Source of the DNA: Streptantibioticus rubrisoli
GTDB taxonomy: Bacteria > Actinomycetota > Actinomycetes > Streptomycetales > Streptomycetaceae
DNA: 64,000 bases
Direction of reading: 5' to 3'
Assembly: GCF_024436055.1 (NCBI RefSeq)
Contig: NZ_JANFNH010000026.1
Span: 22,318 to 86,317, forward strand
This document shows, in pieces, positions 25,966-35,058 of the stretch. Position 1 is the stretch's first letter. The number at the start of each line of letters is the position of its first letter. A program made the position numbers and the translations under genes. The notes below the pieces were generated by a model. It was not told the DNA's origin and made no database searches. It saw only the letters and a program-made list of their open reading frames with translations.

Positions 25966-26280
25966 TCAGAGGAGCTCCTCCACCTTCGCCACGCCGCGTA
26001 GCGCCTCCTCCAGCACATCGTGGCGGCCGGGGTGTCCGGCGAGGGCCACCACGAGGTCATGGCCCGCCACGGCGATCTGGTCGCCGAGCGCGAAGATCCC
26101 GTTGTCCGGCATCAACAGCGGTTCGCGGCCGGGCAGTTCAAGCCGTTGCGCGGCGCAGGACAGTTCACGCGCGAGGGTCAGCCCGGCCTCAGCGACACCG
26201 TGCAGGCGGCTCTGCGGCAGGGCACGGAAGCGGTCGGCGAGCCGCTCCACGGCGGTCACCAGGGGCGCGCAGTCGAGCAT
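25966..26280 (-). CDS. Conserved hypothetical protein
   Basis: A 104-aa, mostly helical soluble protein (VTAVERLADRFRALPQSRLH at the N-terminus, LMPDNGIFALGDQIAVAGHD in the middle, DVLEEALRGVAKVEELL at the end). There is no membrane segment or recognised motif. Codon usage matches its neighbours, and the frame is well defined by ATG 26280 and its stop. It is convergent with the upstream hypothetical gene across the interspersed repeat. Confidence 0.65.
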   Translation of the reverse strand: MLDCAPLVTAVERLADRFRALPQSRLHGVAEAGLTLARELSCAAQRLELPGREPLLMPDNGIFALGDQIAVAGHDLVVALAGHPGRHDVLEEALRGVAKVEELL

Positions 26281-26387
26281 GCGGTGACTTTATACGGCCG
26301 CCCGCGCCGTCTCGTAGGTCCGGGACGGTTGCCAACGCCCAACGGCTAAGGCACGGTGGGGTAACGGAACGCACACTGGAGGCGCCG

Positions 26388-26624
26388 ATGTCCCAGATGA
26401 TCTTCTCTGAAGAAACCCACCGGAACCTGCTGTCCCGCATCCCCGAGCGCACCGGCCGGAGCGTCTCCGACTGGCTCCGCGAATTCGACAACGGCCCCGC
26501 GCTCCTTCGTTTCGAAGAGAAGGTGGACTGGCTCCGCCGCGAGCACTCGGACCTGTCGCACGGCTACGCCAAGGCCCTCGTCCACGAGTACGACCTCAGG
26601 CGGGCCGCCCGCAAACTCGGGTAG
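26388..26624 (+). CDS. DUF4287-type small protein
   Basis: A 78-aa protein: an N-terminal part (HRNLLSRIPERTGRSVSDWL) and a C-terminal part (WLRREHSDLSHGYAKALVHE) match the DUF4287 pattern of a short helical domain ending in a G-[YF]-A-x-x-[IL]-x-x-[EK] helix. The ATG at 26388 has GGAGGCGCCG upstream. The function of the family is not known to me. It is monocistronic. Confidence 0.75.
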   Translation: MSQMIFSEETHRNLLSRIPERTGRSVSDWLREFDNGPALLRFEEKVDWLRREHSDLSHGYAKALVHEYDLRRAARKLG

Positions 26625-26743
26625 TCCCGCAGCCCGTTGATCCACAGGCCCCACAAGGCTGCCGAAGGGCTTCCAGGAGCGACACCGCCGCCCCCGGAGG
26701 CCCGTCGGCGCGTCCGCGCGGACCGGTCGTGCGGGGCCGCGGA

Positions 26744-27592
26744 TCAGTCCCGCAGGATGGAGATCAGCCGCAGCATCTCCAGGTAGATCCACACCAGCGA
26801 GACCGTCAGGCCGAACGCGGCCAGCCAGGACTCGCGCTGCGGGGCACCGTGCCGGATGCCGTCCTCGACGCACCTGAACTCCAGCGACAGGAAGAACGCG
26901 CCGAGCAGCACGCCGACGATGCCGACGACCACGCCGAGCCCGCCGCTGCGCAGGCCGAGCCCGTCGCCGCCGCCGAAGGCCGCGAACAGCAGGTTGGCGA
27001 AGGTCAGCAGCACGAACCCGATGGCGATCGCCATCCCGACCCGCTTGTACCGGTCGGTGACCTTCACCAGCCCCGTGCGGTACGCGATGAGCATGCCCGC
27101 GGAAACGGCCATCGTGCCCAGTACCGCCTGCACCGGGGCGCCCGCCCAGGCCGCGTTGAACATCTTGCTGACGACGCCGAGGAAGATGCCCTCGAAGGCC
27201 GCGTAGCCGAGGATGAGCGCCGGTTTGGGGGCCGCCTTGAACGTCTGCACCATGCCCAGCACGAAGGCGACCAGCGCCGCCACCATGGCCACCCCGTAGC
27301 TGGTGCGGCTCACCGGCAGCACGACCCATGCGAGCAGTGCGCCGACGAGGACCGTGCCCAGCGTCATCGCGGTGCGCATGACGACGTCGTCGATGGTCAT
27401 CCGGCCGCTCTGCGCCGGGCTGGCGGCAGGCGCCTGGTACATCCGCCGCAGCTCCTCGGCCGTGAGGTCCTGCGGCGCGCCCTGGGCGTACGGGTGTCCG
27501 GCGGTGGGCGCGGGGCCGTACCCGAAGCCCGCGTAGCCGTTGTCCCGGCTGAAGCCCCGCCGCGAGAAGACCGGGTTGCTGCTGCTCCTCAT
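26744..27592 (-). CDS. Bax inhibitor-1/YccA-family membrane protein
   Basis: A 282-aa integral membrane protein. After a ~75-residue Gly/Pro-rich N-terminus (NGYAGFGYGPAPTAGHPYAQ), seven hydrophobic spans follow, including ILGYAAFEGIFLGVVSKMFN and the C-terminal WLAAFGLTVSLVWIYLEMLR, with the paired acidic residues typical of the pH-sensitive calcium-leak family. ATG 27592 has GGAGGAG upstream. Its bacterial role is uncertain; homologues modulate membrane-protein stability or ion leak. Confidence 0.9.
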   Translation of the reverse strand: MRSSSNPVFSRRGFSRDNGYAGFGYGPAPTAGHPYAQGAPQDLTAEELRRMYQAPAASPAQSGRMTIDDVVMRTAMTLGTVLVGALLAWVVLPVSRTSYGVAMVAALVAFVLGMVQTFKAAPKPALILGYAAFEGIFLGVVSKMFNAAWAGAPVQAVLGTMAVSAGMLIAYRTGLVKVTDRYKRVGMAIAIGFVLLTFANLLFAAFGGGDGLGLRSGGLGVVVGIVGVLLGAFFLSLEFRCVEDGIRHGAPQRESWLAAFGLTVSLVWIYLEMLRLISILRD

Positions 27593-27771
27593 CTCACTCC
27601 TCCATGGCCGCACGGTACGGCTCCGCCCCACCGTAATGGATTGGCAAAGTACCGCGACTGCTACCAGAGGAGGATCTTCCCGCGCCGATTCGTACGCCGA
27701 TCTGATTAATTGAAGAATTAACCAGGGTTCCGCCGGACCTCTCCCGGGGAAGGCTCACCACGGGAGGAGAG

Positions 27772-27853
27772 TGCCCGGAGCCGGACTCGAACCGGCACGA
27801 CCCGTAGGTCAGTGAGGTTTAAGCTCACCGTGTCTACATTCCACCACCCGGGC
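27772..27853 (-). tRNA. bldA: tRNA-Leu, anticodon UAA (bldA)
   Basis: The minus strand folds as a class II tRNA: acceptor GCCCGGG/TCCGGGC plus discriminator A, anticodon stem GTGAG/CTCAC around the loop CTTAAAC (anticodon TAA), a long variable arm beginning TGACCTACGGGTCG, and a T arm GCCGG-TTCGAGT-CCGGC. No CCA is encoded. This tRNA reads UUA, the rarest codon in Streptomyces, and is the developmental switch gene bldA. It has its own promoter at 27955-27982. An AT-rich palindrome (27706-27721, TTAATT-GAAG-AATTAA) follows the 3' end and may be part of its terminator. Confidence 0.95.
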
Positions 27854-27954
27854 ATGGGAACACGCCGCGGGCACAGCGGGCGACCCCCATGAACTAGCAA
27901 GAGCCTATCCGGAACTGACCCCCGAACAGGTGAAAATCCGCCTGGCGTTGTCCG

Positions 27955-27982
27955 ATTTTATGGGCAGCTGAAAGACCGTCAA
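27955..27982 (-). promoter_or_regulatory. Strong vegetative-type promoter for bldA
   Basis: On the minus strand TTGACG (27977-27982), a 16-nt spacer and TAAAAT (27955-27960) give the best consensus promoter in the window, about 100 bp upstream of the mature tRNA. A hairpin (CCGGGC-GATT-GCCCGG, about 27985-28000) lies just upstream. The remaining 28005-28293 interval holds the leader of the ABC genes and nothing else I can support. Confidence 0.65.
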
Positions 27983-28069
27983 AACCGGGCGATTGCCCGG
28001 GTTTATGCCCCCACCGGCGCGCATTCCGCAAGAGGCCGCGCTAACCCGTGCATGCACCACTCGAAGTGA

Positions 28070-28097
28070 TTGACGGGAATTCGCTGAGTCGTGTCAT
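28070..28097 (+). promoter_or_regulatory. Possible promoter of the ABC transporter operon
   Basis: TTGACG (28070-28075), a 16-nt spacer and TGTCAT (28092-28097) make a plausible but weak promoter about 200 bp upstream of the GTG at 28294. Confidence 0.3.
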
Positions 28098-28293
28098 GCC
28101 ACAGCACGCGCGCCCCCGTGCGCCCCCTCGCGGACCCAATGCGCCCCTCGTCTCATCTCCTACCTGAGGATGACGCGCCTGCCGTTCGTACCTCCCAAGG
28201 AGCCCCGCGGAACCACGACAGGGGCTGATCCGGCCGGAGCTGGGCACAGGAAGGATGGAGTGGACACCGCCGCACACGACAGGAGCCCCACCC

Positions 28294-29109
28294 GTGACCA
28301 CCACCACCCAGACCGGCACCCGCGCCGACGACCGTGCCACCGCGGTGGCCGCCCGCGCGACAGATCTCACCAAGGTCTACGGCCAGGGCGAGACACGCGT
28401 GGTCGCACTCGACAATGTCTCCACGGAGTTCCGCAAGGGCGAGTTCACCGCGATCATGGGGCCGTCCGGCTCCGGCAAGTCGACGCTCATGCACTGCATG
28501 GCGGGGCTCGACTCGGTCTCCTCCGGATCCGCTCGAATAGGCGACACCGAGCTGTCGGCGCTGAAGGACAAACAGCTCACCCGCCTGCGCCGGGACAAGA
28601 TCGGCTTCATCTTCCAGGCGTTCAACCTGCTGCCCACCCTGACCGCCGCCGAGAACATCACCCTGCCGATGGACATCGCGGGCCGCAGGCCGGACCAGCC
28701 GTGGCTGTCCAAGGTCATCGAGACCGTCGGCCTGTCCGGGCGGCTGGCGCACCGGCCCGCCCAGCTCTCCGGCGGCCAGCAGCAGCGCGTCGCGGTGGCC
28801 CGGGCGCTCGCCGCCAAGCCCGAGATCATCTTCGCCGACGAGCCCACCGGAAACCTCGACTCGCGCTCCGGCGCCGAGGTGCTGGGCTTCCTGCGCAACT
28901 CGGTACGGGAGTTGGGGCAGACCGTGGTGATGGTCACCCACGACCCGGTGGCCGCCTCGTACGCGGACCGCGTCATCTTCCTCGCCGACGGCCGGATCGT
29001 GGACGAACTGCGCGACCCGACCGCCGACGACGTACTGGAGCGGATGCGGCGCCTTCCCGGGGGAAACCCCCGGACCCCCGGCTTCGACGCCACGGCCCGC
29101 ACCAGCTGA
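28294..29109 (+). CDS. ABC transporter ATP-binding protein (MacB/LolD-type)
   Basis: The 271-aa ATPase has Walker A MGPSGSGKSTLMHCMAGLD, the Q loop IFQAFNLLPTL, signature LSGGQQQRVAVARAL, Walker B IIFADEPTGNLDS and the switch His in MVTHDP. These features, and a following FtsX-like permease of 848 aa, fit the MacB/LolD exporter class, which drives mechanotransmission rather than classical transport. I chose GTG 28294, preceded by CAGGAG; an upstream ATG at 28255 lacks a ribosome site. The permease follows 61 bp downstream. Confidence 0.93.
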   Translation: MTTTTQTGTRADDRATAVAARATDLTKVYGQGETRVVALDNVSTEFRKGEFTAIMGPSGSGKSTLMHCMAGLDSVSSGSARIGDTELSALKDKQLTRLRRDKIGFIFQAFNLLPTLTAAENITLPMDIAGRRPDQPWLSKVIETVGLSGRLAHRPAQLSGGQQQRVAVARALAAKPEIIFADEPTGNLDSRSGAEVLGFLRNSVRELGQTVVMVTHDPVAASYADRVIFLADGRIVDELRDPTADDVLERMRRLPGGNPRTPGFDATARTS

Positions 29110-29170
29110 GCGCACGCCCAGCCGCCGCCCGTCCACGCCGATCCGCACCCGTATCCCCCAGGACTGAACC

Positions 29171-31717
29171 ATGTTCCGTACCGCCCTGCGCAATGTGCTC
29201 GCGCACAAGGCCAGACTGCTGATGACCGTGCTCGCCGTACTGCTCGGCGTGGCCTTCGTCTCCGGCACCCTGGTGTTCACCGACACCCTCGGCAACGCCT
29301 ACAAGAACCAGTCGGCCAAGTCGTACGACAACGTCGCCGTCGCCATCACCAGTTACGGCAGCCCCTCCGGCCAGCACGGCAAGCAGCAGGACGAGGGCAT
29401 CAGCCAGCAGACCCTCGACCGGATCGGCAAGCTGCCCGGCGTCGCCTCCACCACCGGGCGGGTCTCCGGATTCGCCGGAGTCGCCGACGCCAAGGGCAAG
29501 TTGATCGGCAACGGCTGGACCAACTCCGGTGCCAACTTCGCGCCCGGCAAGAACGGCAAGGACCCGCGCTACACGTTCACCTCCGGCCACGGCCCGGCGC
29601 AGACCGGTGAGGTCGCACTCGACAAGGACACCGCGGACAAGGGCGGCTTCCACGTCGGCGACCCGGCGCGGATCGCGACCAACGGGCCGGTCAAGACGTA
29701 CACCGTCACCGGCATCTTCACCACCGACGACGGCGCGGTCAGCGCCGGTGGGTCGCTGGTGCTGTTCGACACCGCCAGCGCCCAGGCGCTCTACCTGACC
29801 CCCGGTCACTTCTCGGACGTGACCGTCACCGCCGACAAGGGCACCGCGCAGCAGAAGATCCTCGACGAGATCACCCCGCTGCTGCCCAAGGGCGGCAACG
29901 TCGACGCCCAGACCGGCAAGCAACTCGCCGACGAGCAGGCCAGGCAGATCGAGCAGCAGTTCAACTCGATGAGCACCATGCTGCTGGTGTTCGCCGCCAT
30001 CGCGCTGTTCGTCGGGATCTTCCTGATCGCCAACACCTTCACCATGCTGGTCGCGCAGCGCACCAAGGAGCTGGCGCTGCTGCGGGCGCTGGGCGCCAGC
30101 CGCCGCCAGGTGACCCGGTCGGTGCTGACCGAGGCGCTGATCGTGGGCGCCACCGCCTCGCTGGCCGGTTTCGTGGCCGGTATCGGCATCGCGGTGGGGC
30201 TGCGCTCCGCCATGGCCTCCTTCGGCGCCAAGGTGCCCTCCGGCCCGCTGGTGGTCGCGCCGACGACGGTGATCGCGGCGTTCGCGGTGGGTGTGCTGAT
30301 CACCATGTTCGCCGCCTGGCTGCCCGCTCGCCGGGCCGCGAAGATCCCGCCGGTCGCCGCGATGAGCAGTGCGGAACTGCCGGCGCCCACCAAGTCCCTG
30401 GTGCTGCGCAACACCTTCGGCGTGCTGCTGGCCGCGCTGGGTGCGGCGCTGGTCGTACTGGGCGGGGCGACGGGCGGCGACACCGGGCGCTGGGAGGTCG
30501 GCGTCGGGGCGTTCCTGCTGGTGATCGGCGTGATCGTGCTGACGCCGCTGCTGTCGCAGCCGGTCATCGCGGCGGTACGGCCGCTGCTGGCGCGGGCGTT
30601 CGGGGTGTCCGGCAACCTGGCGGCGCGCAACGCGCGGCGCAACCCGCGGCGTACCGCGGCCACCGCCTCGGCGCTTGCCATCGGGCTGACGCTGATCACC
30701 GGGCTTTCGGTGCTGGGGGTCTCCATCGGGCGGACGATCGACAAGGCCACCGTGGACAACCTGTCGGCGGACTACATGGTCCGGATGGCGAACGGCATGC
30801 CGCTGGACGACTCCGTCGCGGGCGAGATCTCCAAGGTGCCGGGGGTCACCGCGGCCACCGCGTTGCAGAGCTCGTACTTCGACGTGGACGGCAGGTTCTC
30901 GTCGGTCACCGCGGCCGATCCGGCCGGGCTGGCCAGGACCGTCAAGATCACGATGGTGCACGGTTCGCGGTCCGCGCTGGCCGACGGCAAGGTCCTGGTC
31001 TCCGACAAGACCGCCAAGAGCCACGGCTGGCGGGTCGGTGACTCGGTCCAGGCCAGCTACCCGGACGGTACGAAGGCTGAGGTGACGGTGGGTGGGACGT
31101 TCGCCGACAACCTGGTGCTGTCGGACGTCGTCATGCCCGACCGGATGCTGACGCCGCACGTCGACAAGCCCGAGGTACGGCAGGTGCTGGTCTCCGTCTC
31201 CGGCGGCGCCACGCCCACCGCGACGCAGGCCATCACCGACGGGCTGGGAGACAACCCCGCGATCTCGGTGATGGATCGTCAGGGGATCCGGGACACGTTC
31301 GGCGGCCTGATCAACAACATGCTCTACATCATGTACGGGCTGCTGGGGATGTCCCTGATCATCGCGGTGCTCGGGGTGGTCAACACGCTGGCGATGTCGG
31401 TCTTCGAGCGGCGCCGTGAGATCGGCATGCTGCGCGCGGTCGGGCTGGACCGCGGGCGGGTGAAGCGGATGATCCGCCTGGAGGCGGTGGTCATCTCCCT
31501 GTTCGGCGCGGTCACCGGCGTCGTCCTCGGCCTGTTCATCGCCTGGGCCACGGGTGACTCCATCAGCGCCGACCTCCAGGGTTACGTGATGGTTCTGCCC
31601 TGGACCCGCATCGCCGTCTTCCTGGCCCTGGCCGCCCTGGTGGGCATCCTGGCCGCGGTATGGCCCGCGAGGCGGGCGGCGAAGCTGGACGTTCTGGACG
31701 CGATCAAGACGGAGTAA
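29171..31717 (+). CDS. ABC transporter permease (FtsX/MacB-like, double)
   Basis: The 848-aa permease has two FtsX-type halves. The first begins with an N-terminal span (LLMTVLAVLLGVAFVSGTLV), a large extracellular domain of about 220 residues, then three spans including IALFVGIFLIANTFTMLVAQ with RTKELALLRALGASRRQV. The second repeats this, ending in MYGLLGMSLIIAVLGVVNTL, FERRREIGMLRAVGLDRGRV and VWPARRAAKLDVLDAIKTE. It works with the ATPase encoded just upstream. The substrate is unknown. An 80-bp palindrome follows the stop immediately. Confidence 0.92.
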   Translation: MFRTALRNVLAHKARLLMTVLAVLLGVAFVSGTLVFTDTLGNAYKNQSAKSYDNVAVAITSYGSPSGQHGKQQDEGISQQTLDRIGKLPGVASTTGRVSGFAGVADAKGKLIGNGWTNSGANFAPGKNGKDPRYTFTSGHGPAQTGEVALDKDTADKGGFHVGDPARIATNGPVKTYTVTGIFTTDDGAVSAGGSLVLFDTASAQALYLTPGHFSDVTVTADKGTAQQKILDEITPLLPKGGNVDAQTGKQLADEQARQIEQQFNSMSTMLLVFAAIALFVGIFLIANTFTMLVAQRTKELALLRALGASRRQVTRSVLTEALIVGATASLAGFVAGIGIAVGLRSAMASFGAKVPSGPLVVAPTTVIAAFAVGVLITMFAAWLPARRAAKIPPVAAMSSAELPAPTKSLVLRNTFGVLLAALGAALVVLGGATGGDTGRWEVGVGAFLLVIGVIVLTPLLSQPVIAAVRPLLARAFGVSGNLAARNARRNPRRTAATASALAIGLTLITGLSVLGVSIGRTIDKATVDNLSADYMVRMANGMPLDDSVAGEISKVPGVTAATALQSSYFDVDGRFSSVTAADPAGLARTVKITMVHGSRSALADGKVLVSDKTAKSHGWRVGDSVQASYPDGTKAEVTVGGTFADNLVLSDVVMPDRMLTPHVDKPEVRQVLVSVSGGATPTATQAITDGLGDNPAISVMDRQGIRDTFGGLINNMLYIMYGLLGMSLIIAVLGVVNTLAMSVFERRREIGMLRAVGLDRGRVKRMIRLEAVVISLFGAVTGVVLGLFIAWATGDSISADLQGYVMVLPWTRIAVFLALAALVGILAAVWPARRAAKLDVLDAIKTE

Positions 31718-31718
31718 T

Positions 31719-31798
31719 CCTGTCCGCCCACCCGCCTTTTTTCCGGGGGCTCCGCCCCGGGGCGGAGCCCCCGGAAAAAAGGCGGGTGGGCGGACAGG
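31719..31798. terminator. 80-bp perfect palindrome between convergent genes
   Basis: The 40-nt arm 31719-31758 is the exact reverse complement of 31759-31798, with no loop. It fills the space between the permease stop (31717) and the stop of the cyclopropane synthase-like gene (31800). Unusually, the T6 run precedes the GC-rich inner stem and A6 follows it on both strands, so it is not a canonical hairpin-plus-U-tract; it probably acts as a bidirectional hairpin terminator. Confidence 0.85.
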
Positions 31799-31799
31799 G

Positions 31800-33116
31800 T
31801 CAGCGAGGTGTCAGCCAGCCCTCCCTGGTACGGGGGAAGGACGCGTCCCCGGTCGTGGTGGTCTTGACCGCCACGACCTGGTTGACGCCGATGCGGTTGT
31901 GTTCGAAGGCCAGAGCGGACGCGGCCATGTAAAGGCGCCAGACCCGGGCGCGGCCGGGGCTGGTGAGGCGGACGGCCTCCGGCCAGTGGGTCTCCAGGTT
32001 GGCGACCCAGGCGCGCAGGGTGCGCGCGTAGTGCTCGCGGAGCGCCTCCACGTCCCGCACCTCGAATCCCGCCTCCTCCAGCAGCGCGACTGTGGTGCCG
32101 ACCGGCGCCAACTCCCCGTCGGGGAAGACGTAGCGGTCGATGAACTCGTCCACCCGGTAGGCGTCCTCGCGCTCCACCGGCCGCCGCGCGATCTGGTGGT
32201 TGAGCAGTCGGCCGCCGGGCCGCAACAACCCGTACAGCACCGAGGCGTACGCCCGGTACTGCGCGGCGCCCACGTGCTCGGCCATGCCGATGGACGAGAT
32301 AGCGTCGTACGGCCCGTCCGCCACCTCGCGGTAGTCCTGCACCCGGATCTCCACCCGGTCGGTCAGCCCGGCGTCCGCCACCCGCTTACGGGCGTACGCC
32401 GCCTGCTCGGTGGAGAGGGTGACGCCCACCGCCCGCACCCCGTACCGCTGGGCCGCGTGCAGCACCATCGAGCCCCAACCGCAGCCGACATCCAGCAGCC
32501 GCTGGCCCTCGGTCAGCGACAGCTTGCGGCAGATCAGGTCGAGCTTGGCCTCCTGCGCGTCCTCCAGGGTGCCGCCCGGCTGCCGCCAGTACGCGCACGA
32601 GTAGACCATCGAGGGCCCCAGCACCCGCTCGTAGAAGGTGTTGCCGACGTCGTAGTGGTGGTGGATCGCCTCGCGGTCCCGGCTGAGCGTGTGCCGTACC
32701 CCGCCCCGCCTCGGCGTCTCCTCGGCGGGCGGCGCGGGCGGCAGCCCCGGCCCGGCCAGCAGGAGCGCCTCCCGGGCCAGTCGGCGCAGCTCGGGGTCGC
32801 GCAGCGACCGTACAGCGTCCAGCGCACGCATCCCGCCGCCCGGCTCCGCCCGCTCCCAGATCAGCCCGGAGAGGCGGTCCAGCGCCTCGTACAGGTCGCC
32901 CTCGACCTCGATCTCCCCGGCCACCCAGGCCCGGGCGAGCCCCAACTCCCCCGGTTTCCACAGCAGTCGGCGCAGCGCGCGCCGGTGCCGCAGCACCAGT
33001 ACCGGTGCGTCCGGCGGGCCCGCCTCGGTGCCGTCCCAGGCGCGGATCCGGAGCGGAAGCGGGGCGCCCAGAGCGCCCTCGGCGAGCGCGAGGAGCCGTA
33101 CGGCTGCGTCGGCCAT
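31800..33116 (-). CDS. Cyclopropane-fatty-acyl-phospholipid synthase-family methyltransferase
   Basis: The 438-aa product is an S-adenosylmethionine-dependent lipid methyltransferase. A divergent N-terminal domain precedes the CFA core: HHYDVGNTFYERVLGPSMVY, the SAM loop LLDVGCGWGSMVLHAA, VGVTLSTEQ, DYREVADGPYDAISSIGMAE and LNHQIARRP. It would transfer a methylene or methyl group to unsaturated acyl chains of membrane phospholipids. ATG 33116 has GGAGG upstream. It is convergent with the ABC permease gene across the palindrome. Confidence 0.9.
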   Translation of the reverse strand: MADAAVRLLALAEGALGAPLPLRIRAWDGTEAGPPDAPVLVLRHRRALRRLLWKPGELGLARAWVAGEIEVEGDLYEALDRLSGLIWERAEPGGGMRALDAVRSLRDPELRRLAREALLLAGPGLPPAPPAEETPRRGGVRHTLSRDREAIHHHYDVGNTFYERVLGPSMVYSCAYWRQPGGTLEDAQEAKLDLICRKLSLTEGQRLLDVGCGWGSMVLHAAQRYGVRAVGVTLSTEQAAYARKRVADAGLTDRVEIRVQDYREVADGPYDAISSIGMAEHVGAAQYRAYASVLYGLLRPGGRLLNHQIARRPVEREDAYRVDEFIDRYVFPDGELAPVGTTVALLEEAGFEVRDVEALREHYARTLRAWVANLETHWPEAVRLTSPGRARVWRLYMAASALAFEHNRIGVNQVVAVKTTTTGDASFPRTREGWLTPR

Positions 33117-33247
33117 GGTGCAAAACCTCCGTGATGGTGCGTCAACCGACAGACCTGGACAAGGTCCTTGCATCACGAAAACAGATTTGCGACCCAATCG
33201 TAGTCCCGAATCGGGAACCAAGCGCGGGAAAATCCCGTAGGCGAAAG

Positions 33248-33289
33248 CGCCGAGGGCGTCCGCCCCACGGATGGCGGACGCCCTCGGCG
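33248..33289 (-). terminator. Terminator of the NADH dehydrogenase gene
   Basis: CGCCGAGGGCGTCCGCC (33248-33264) pairs perfectly over 17 bp with its complement at 33273-33289 around an 8-nt loop. It lies 22 bp downstream of the ndh stop on the minus strand. Confidence 0.75.
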
Positions 33290-33310
33290 TCGATCAGAAC
33301 CGGCTGGAGG

Positions 33311-34684
33311 TCAGGAGGCCTTGGCCTTCTCAGCCTCCGGCGCACTGGTCTTGGCGGCGGCCGCCGCCGTCACCGGAGCCGCGGCCTCGTAGAACTCGTC
33401 GCGCGGGTTCTCCAGCGCGCCGAGCGCCACCACGTCGCGCTTGAGGAACATCGCCAGCGTCCAGTCGGCGAGCACCCGGAACTTGCGGTTGAAGGTCGGC
33501 ACCGCCATGCCGTGGTAGCCACGGTGGCAGTACCAGGCCAGCCGCCCACGCAGCTTGACCTTGCCGAACAGCAGGGCGACGCCCTTGTGCAGGCCGAGAC
33601 CGGCGACCGCGCCCATGTTCTTGTGCTTGTACTCGTGCTGCGGGAAGCCGCGCATCCCGGCCACCACGTTGTCGCCGAGCACCTTGGCCTGGCGCAGCGC
33701 GTGCTGGGCGTTCGGCGGGCACCAGGCGCCCTCGCCCGAGGCGAGGTCCGGCACCTGGGCGTTGTCACCGGCCGCCCACACGTAGTCCATGCCCTGGACC
33801 TGCAGGGTGGGGGCGGTGTCGACGTGGCCGCGCGGGCCGAGCGGCAGGCCGAAGTTGGCCAGCGCCGGGTTCGGCTTGACGCCCGCGGTCCACACGATGG
33901 TGGAGGCGTCGACCTCCAGCCCGTTGGCGAGCACCACGTGCTTGTCGACGCAGGACTTCATCGAGGTCTCCAGGTAGACCTCGATGCCGCGCTCGCGCAG
34001 GTGCTCAAGGCCCCACGTGCCGAGCTCCGGGCCGACCTCGGGGAGGATCCGGTTGGCAGCCTCGACGAGGATGAACCGCATGTCCTCGCGCTTGACGTTG
34101 GTGTAGTACTTGCACGCGTCGCGGGCCATGTCCTCGACCTCGCCGATGGTCTCCGCGCCCGCGAAGCCACCGCCGACGAAGACGAAGGTCAGCGCCTTGC
34201 GGCGGACCTCCTCGTCGGTCGTGGAGTCGGCCAGGTCGAGCTGCTCCAGCACGTGGTTGCGCAGGTCGACGGCCTCCTCGACGCCCTTCATGCCGATGCC
34301 GTTCTCGGCCAGGCCGGGGATCGGGAAGGTGCGGGAGACGGCGCCGAGGGCGACGACGAGGTAGTCGAAGGGCAGCTCGTAGGACTCGCCGACGAGCGGC
34401 TCGATGACGGCCACCTTGCGGTCCTGGTCGACCGAGGTGACGCGGCCGGTGAGGACCTCCGCCTTGGGCAGCACGCGTCGCAGCGGGACCACGACGTGGC
34501 GCGGGGAGATGCTGCCGGCGGCAGTCTCAGGGAGGAAGGGCTGGTACGTCATGTACGACCGGGGGTCGACGACCGTGACGGTCGCCTCGCCGTACCGCAT
34601 CTTCTTCAGGATGCGGCGCGCCGCGTACAGGCCGACGTAACCGCCGCCTACTACGAGGATCCGTGGACGCTCCGTGGTGCTCAT
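33311..34684 (-). CDS. ndh: Type II NADH dehydrogenase-like FAD oxidoreductase
   Basis: A 457-aa membrane-peripheral flavoprotein that passes electrons from NADH to the quinone pool without pumping protons. The FAD Rossmann loop is RILVVGGGYVGLYAARRI, the NADH loop is TFVFVGGGFAGAETIGEVED, and WAAGDNAQVPD binds FAD. The C-terminal part has FNRKFRVLADWTLAMFLKRD, the likely amphipathic membrane-binding region, and an Ala/Lys tail. ATG 34684 gives the family-standard N-terminus; no ribosome site is obvious, so translation may be weak or leaderless. Confidence 0.88.
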   Translation of the reverse strand: MSTTERPRILVVGGGYVGLYAARRILKKMRYGEATVTVVDPRSYMTYQPFLPETAAGSISPRHVVVPLRRVLPKAEVLTGRVTSVDQDRKVAVIEPLVGESYELPFDYLVVALGAVSRTFPIPGLAENGIGMKGVEEAVDLRNHVLEQLDLADSTTDEEVRRKALTFVFVGGGFAGAETIGEVEDMARDACKYYTNVKREDMRFILVEAANRILPEVGPELGTWGLEHLRERGIEVYLETSMKSCVDKHVVLANGLEVDASTIVWTAGVKPNPALANFGLPLGPRGHVDTAPTLQVQGMDYVWAAGDNAQVPDLASGEGAWCPPNAQHALRQAKVLGDNVVAGMRGFPQHEYKHKNMGAVAGLGLHKGVALLFGKVKLRGRLAWYCHRGYHGMAVPTFNRKFRVLADWTLAMFLKRDVVALGALENPRDEFYEAAAPVTAAAAAKTSAPEAEKAKAS

Positions 34685-35058
34685 GAAGATGAGTATCCAG
34701 CACCCGGATGGCCGCCCTTCGTGAGCCCCTTCACAAGGTTCTTGCAGGCCTCTGCTACACTGCGCGGTTTCGTGATCGACGCCACAGCGGCGGCTGGAAC
34801 CGGACGCGCCCTGGACACGTTGAGCCACCGCGCTGAGCAGCCACGATCCGCTTTCGCTCCGGGTGTGCGGCTAGCTGTCCACCGGCCGTGGAACACCGTC
34901 GAGGCAGCAGTCCGGCGCGCGGGGGGCGCGGAACCTCAACTCCACCCCAACAAAAGCCCGGTTCTTCATGTGAAGAAATTCACGAAGCAGTTTCCCGGTC
35001 CCCCGCGCGAGGCCGCCATACCCCCGCTCAACTGATGTTCGCCCTGCTCAGACGACGC
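34685..35058. other. Intergenic region without a recognised gene
   Basis: This 374-bp stretch separates ndh from the end of ppx. It must hold the ndh promoter, but I see no consensus pair that convinces me, no RNA fold I recognise and no ORF with codon bias. Confidence 0.5.

Noticed and set aside
27706..27853. tRNA-Leu 3' end as an integration site
   Set aside because: No integrase gene and no duplicated tRNA 3' end could be found in the window.
34885..35035. Short plus-strand frames between ndh and ppx
   Set aside because: They lack ribosome sites and coding bias and have no recognisable product.
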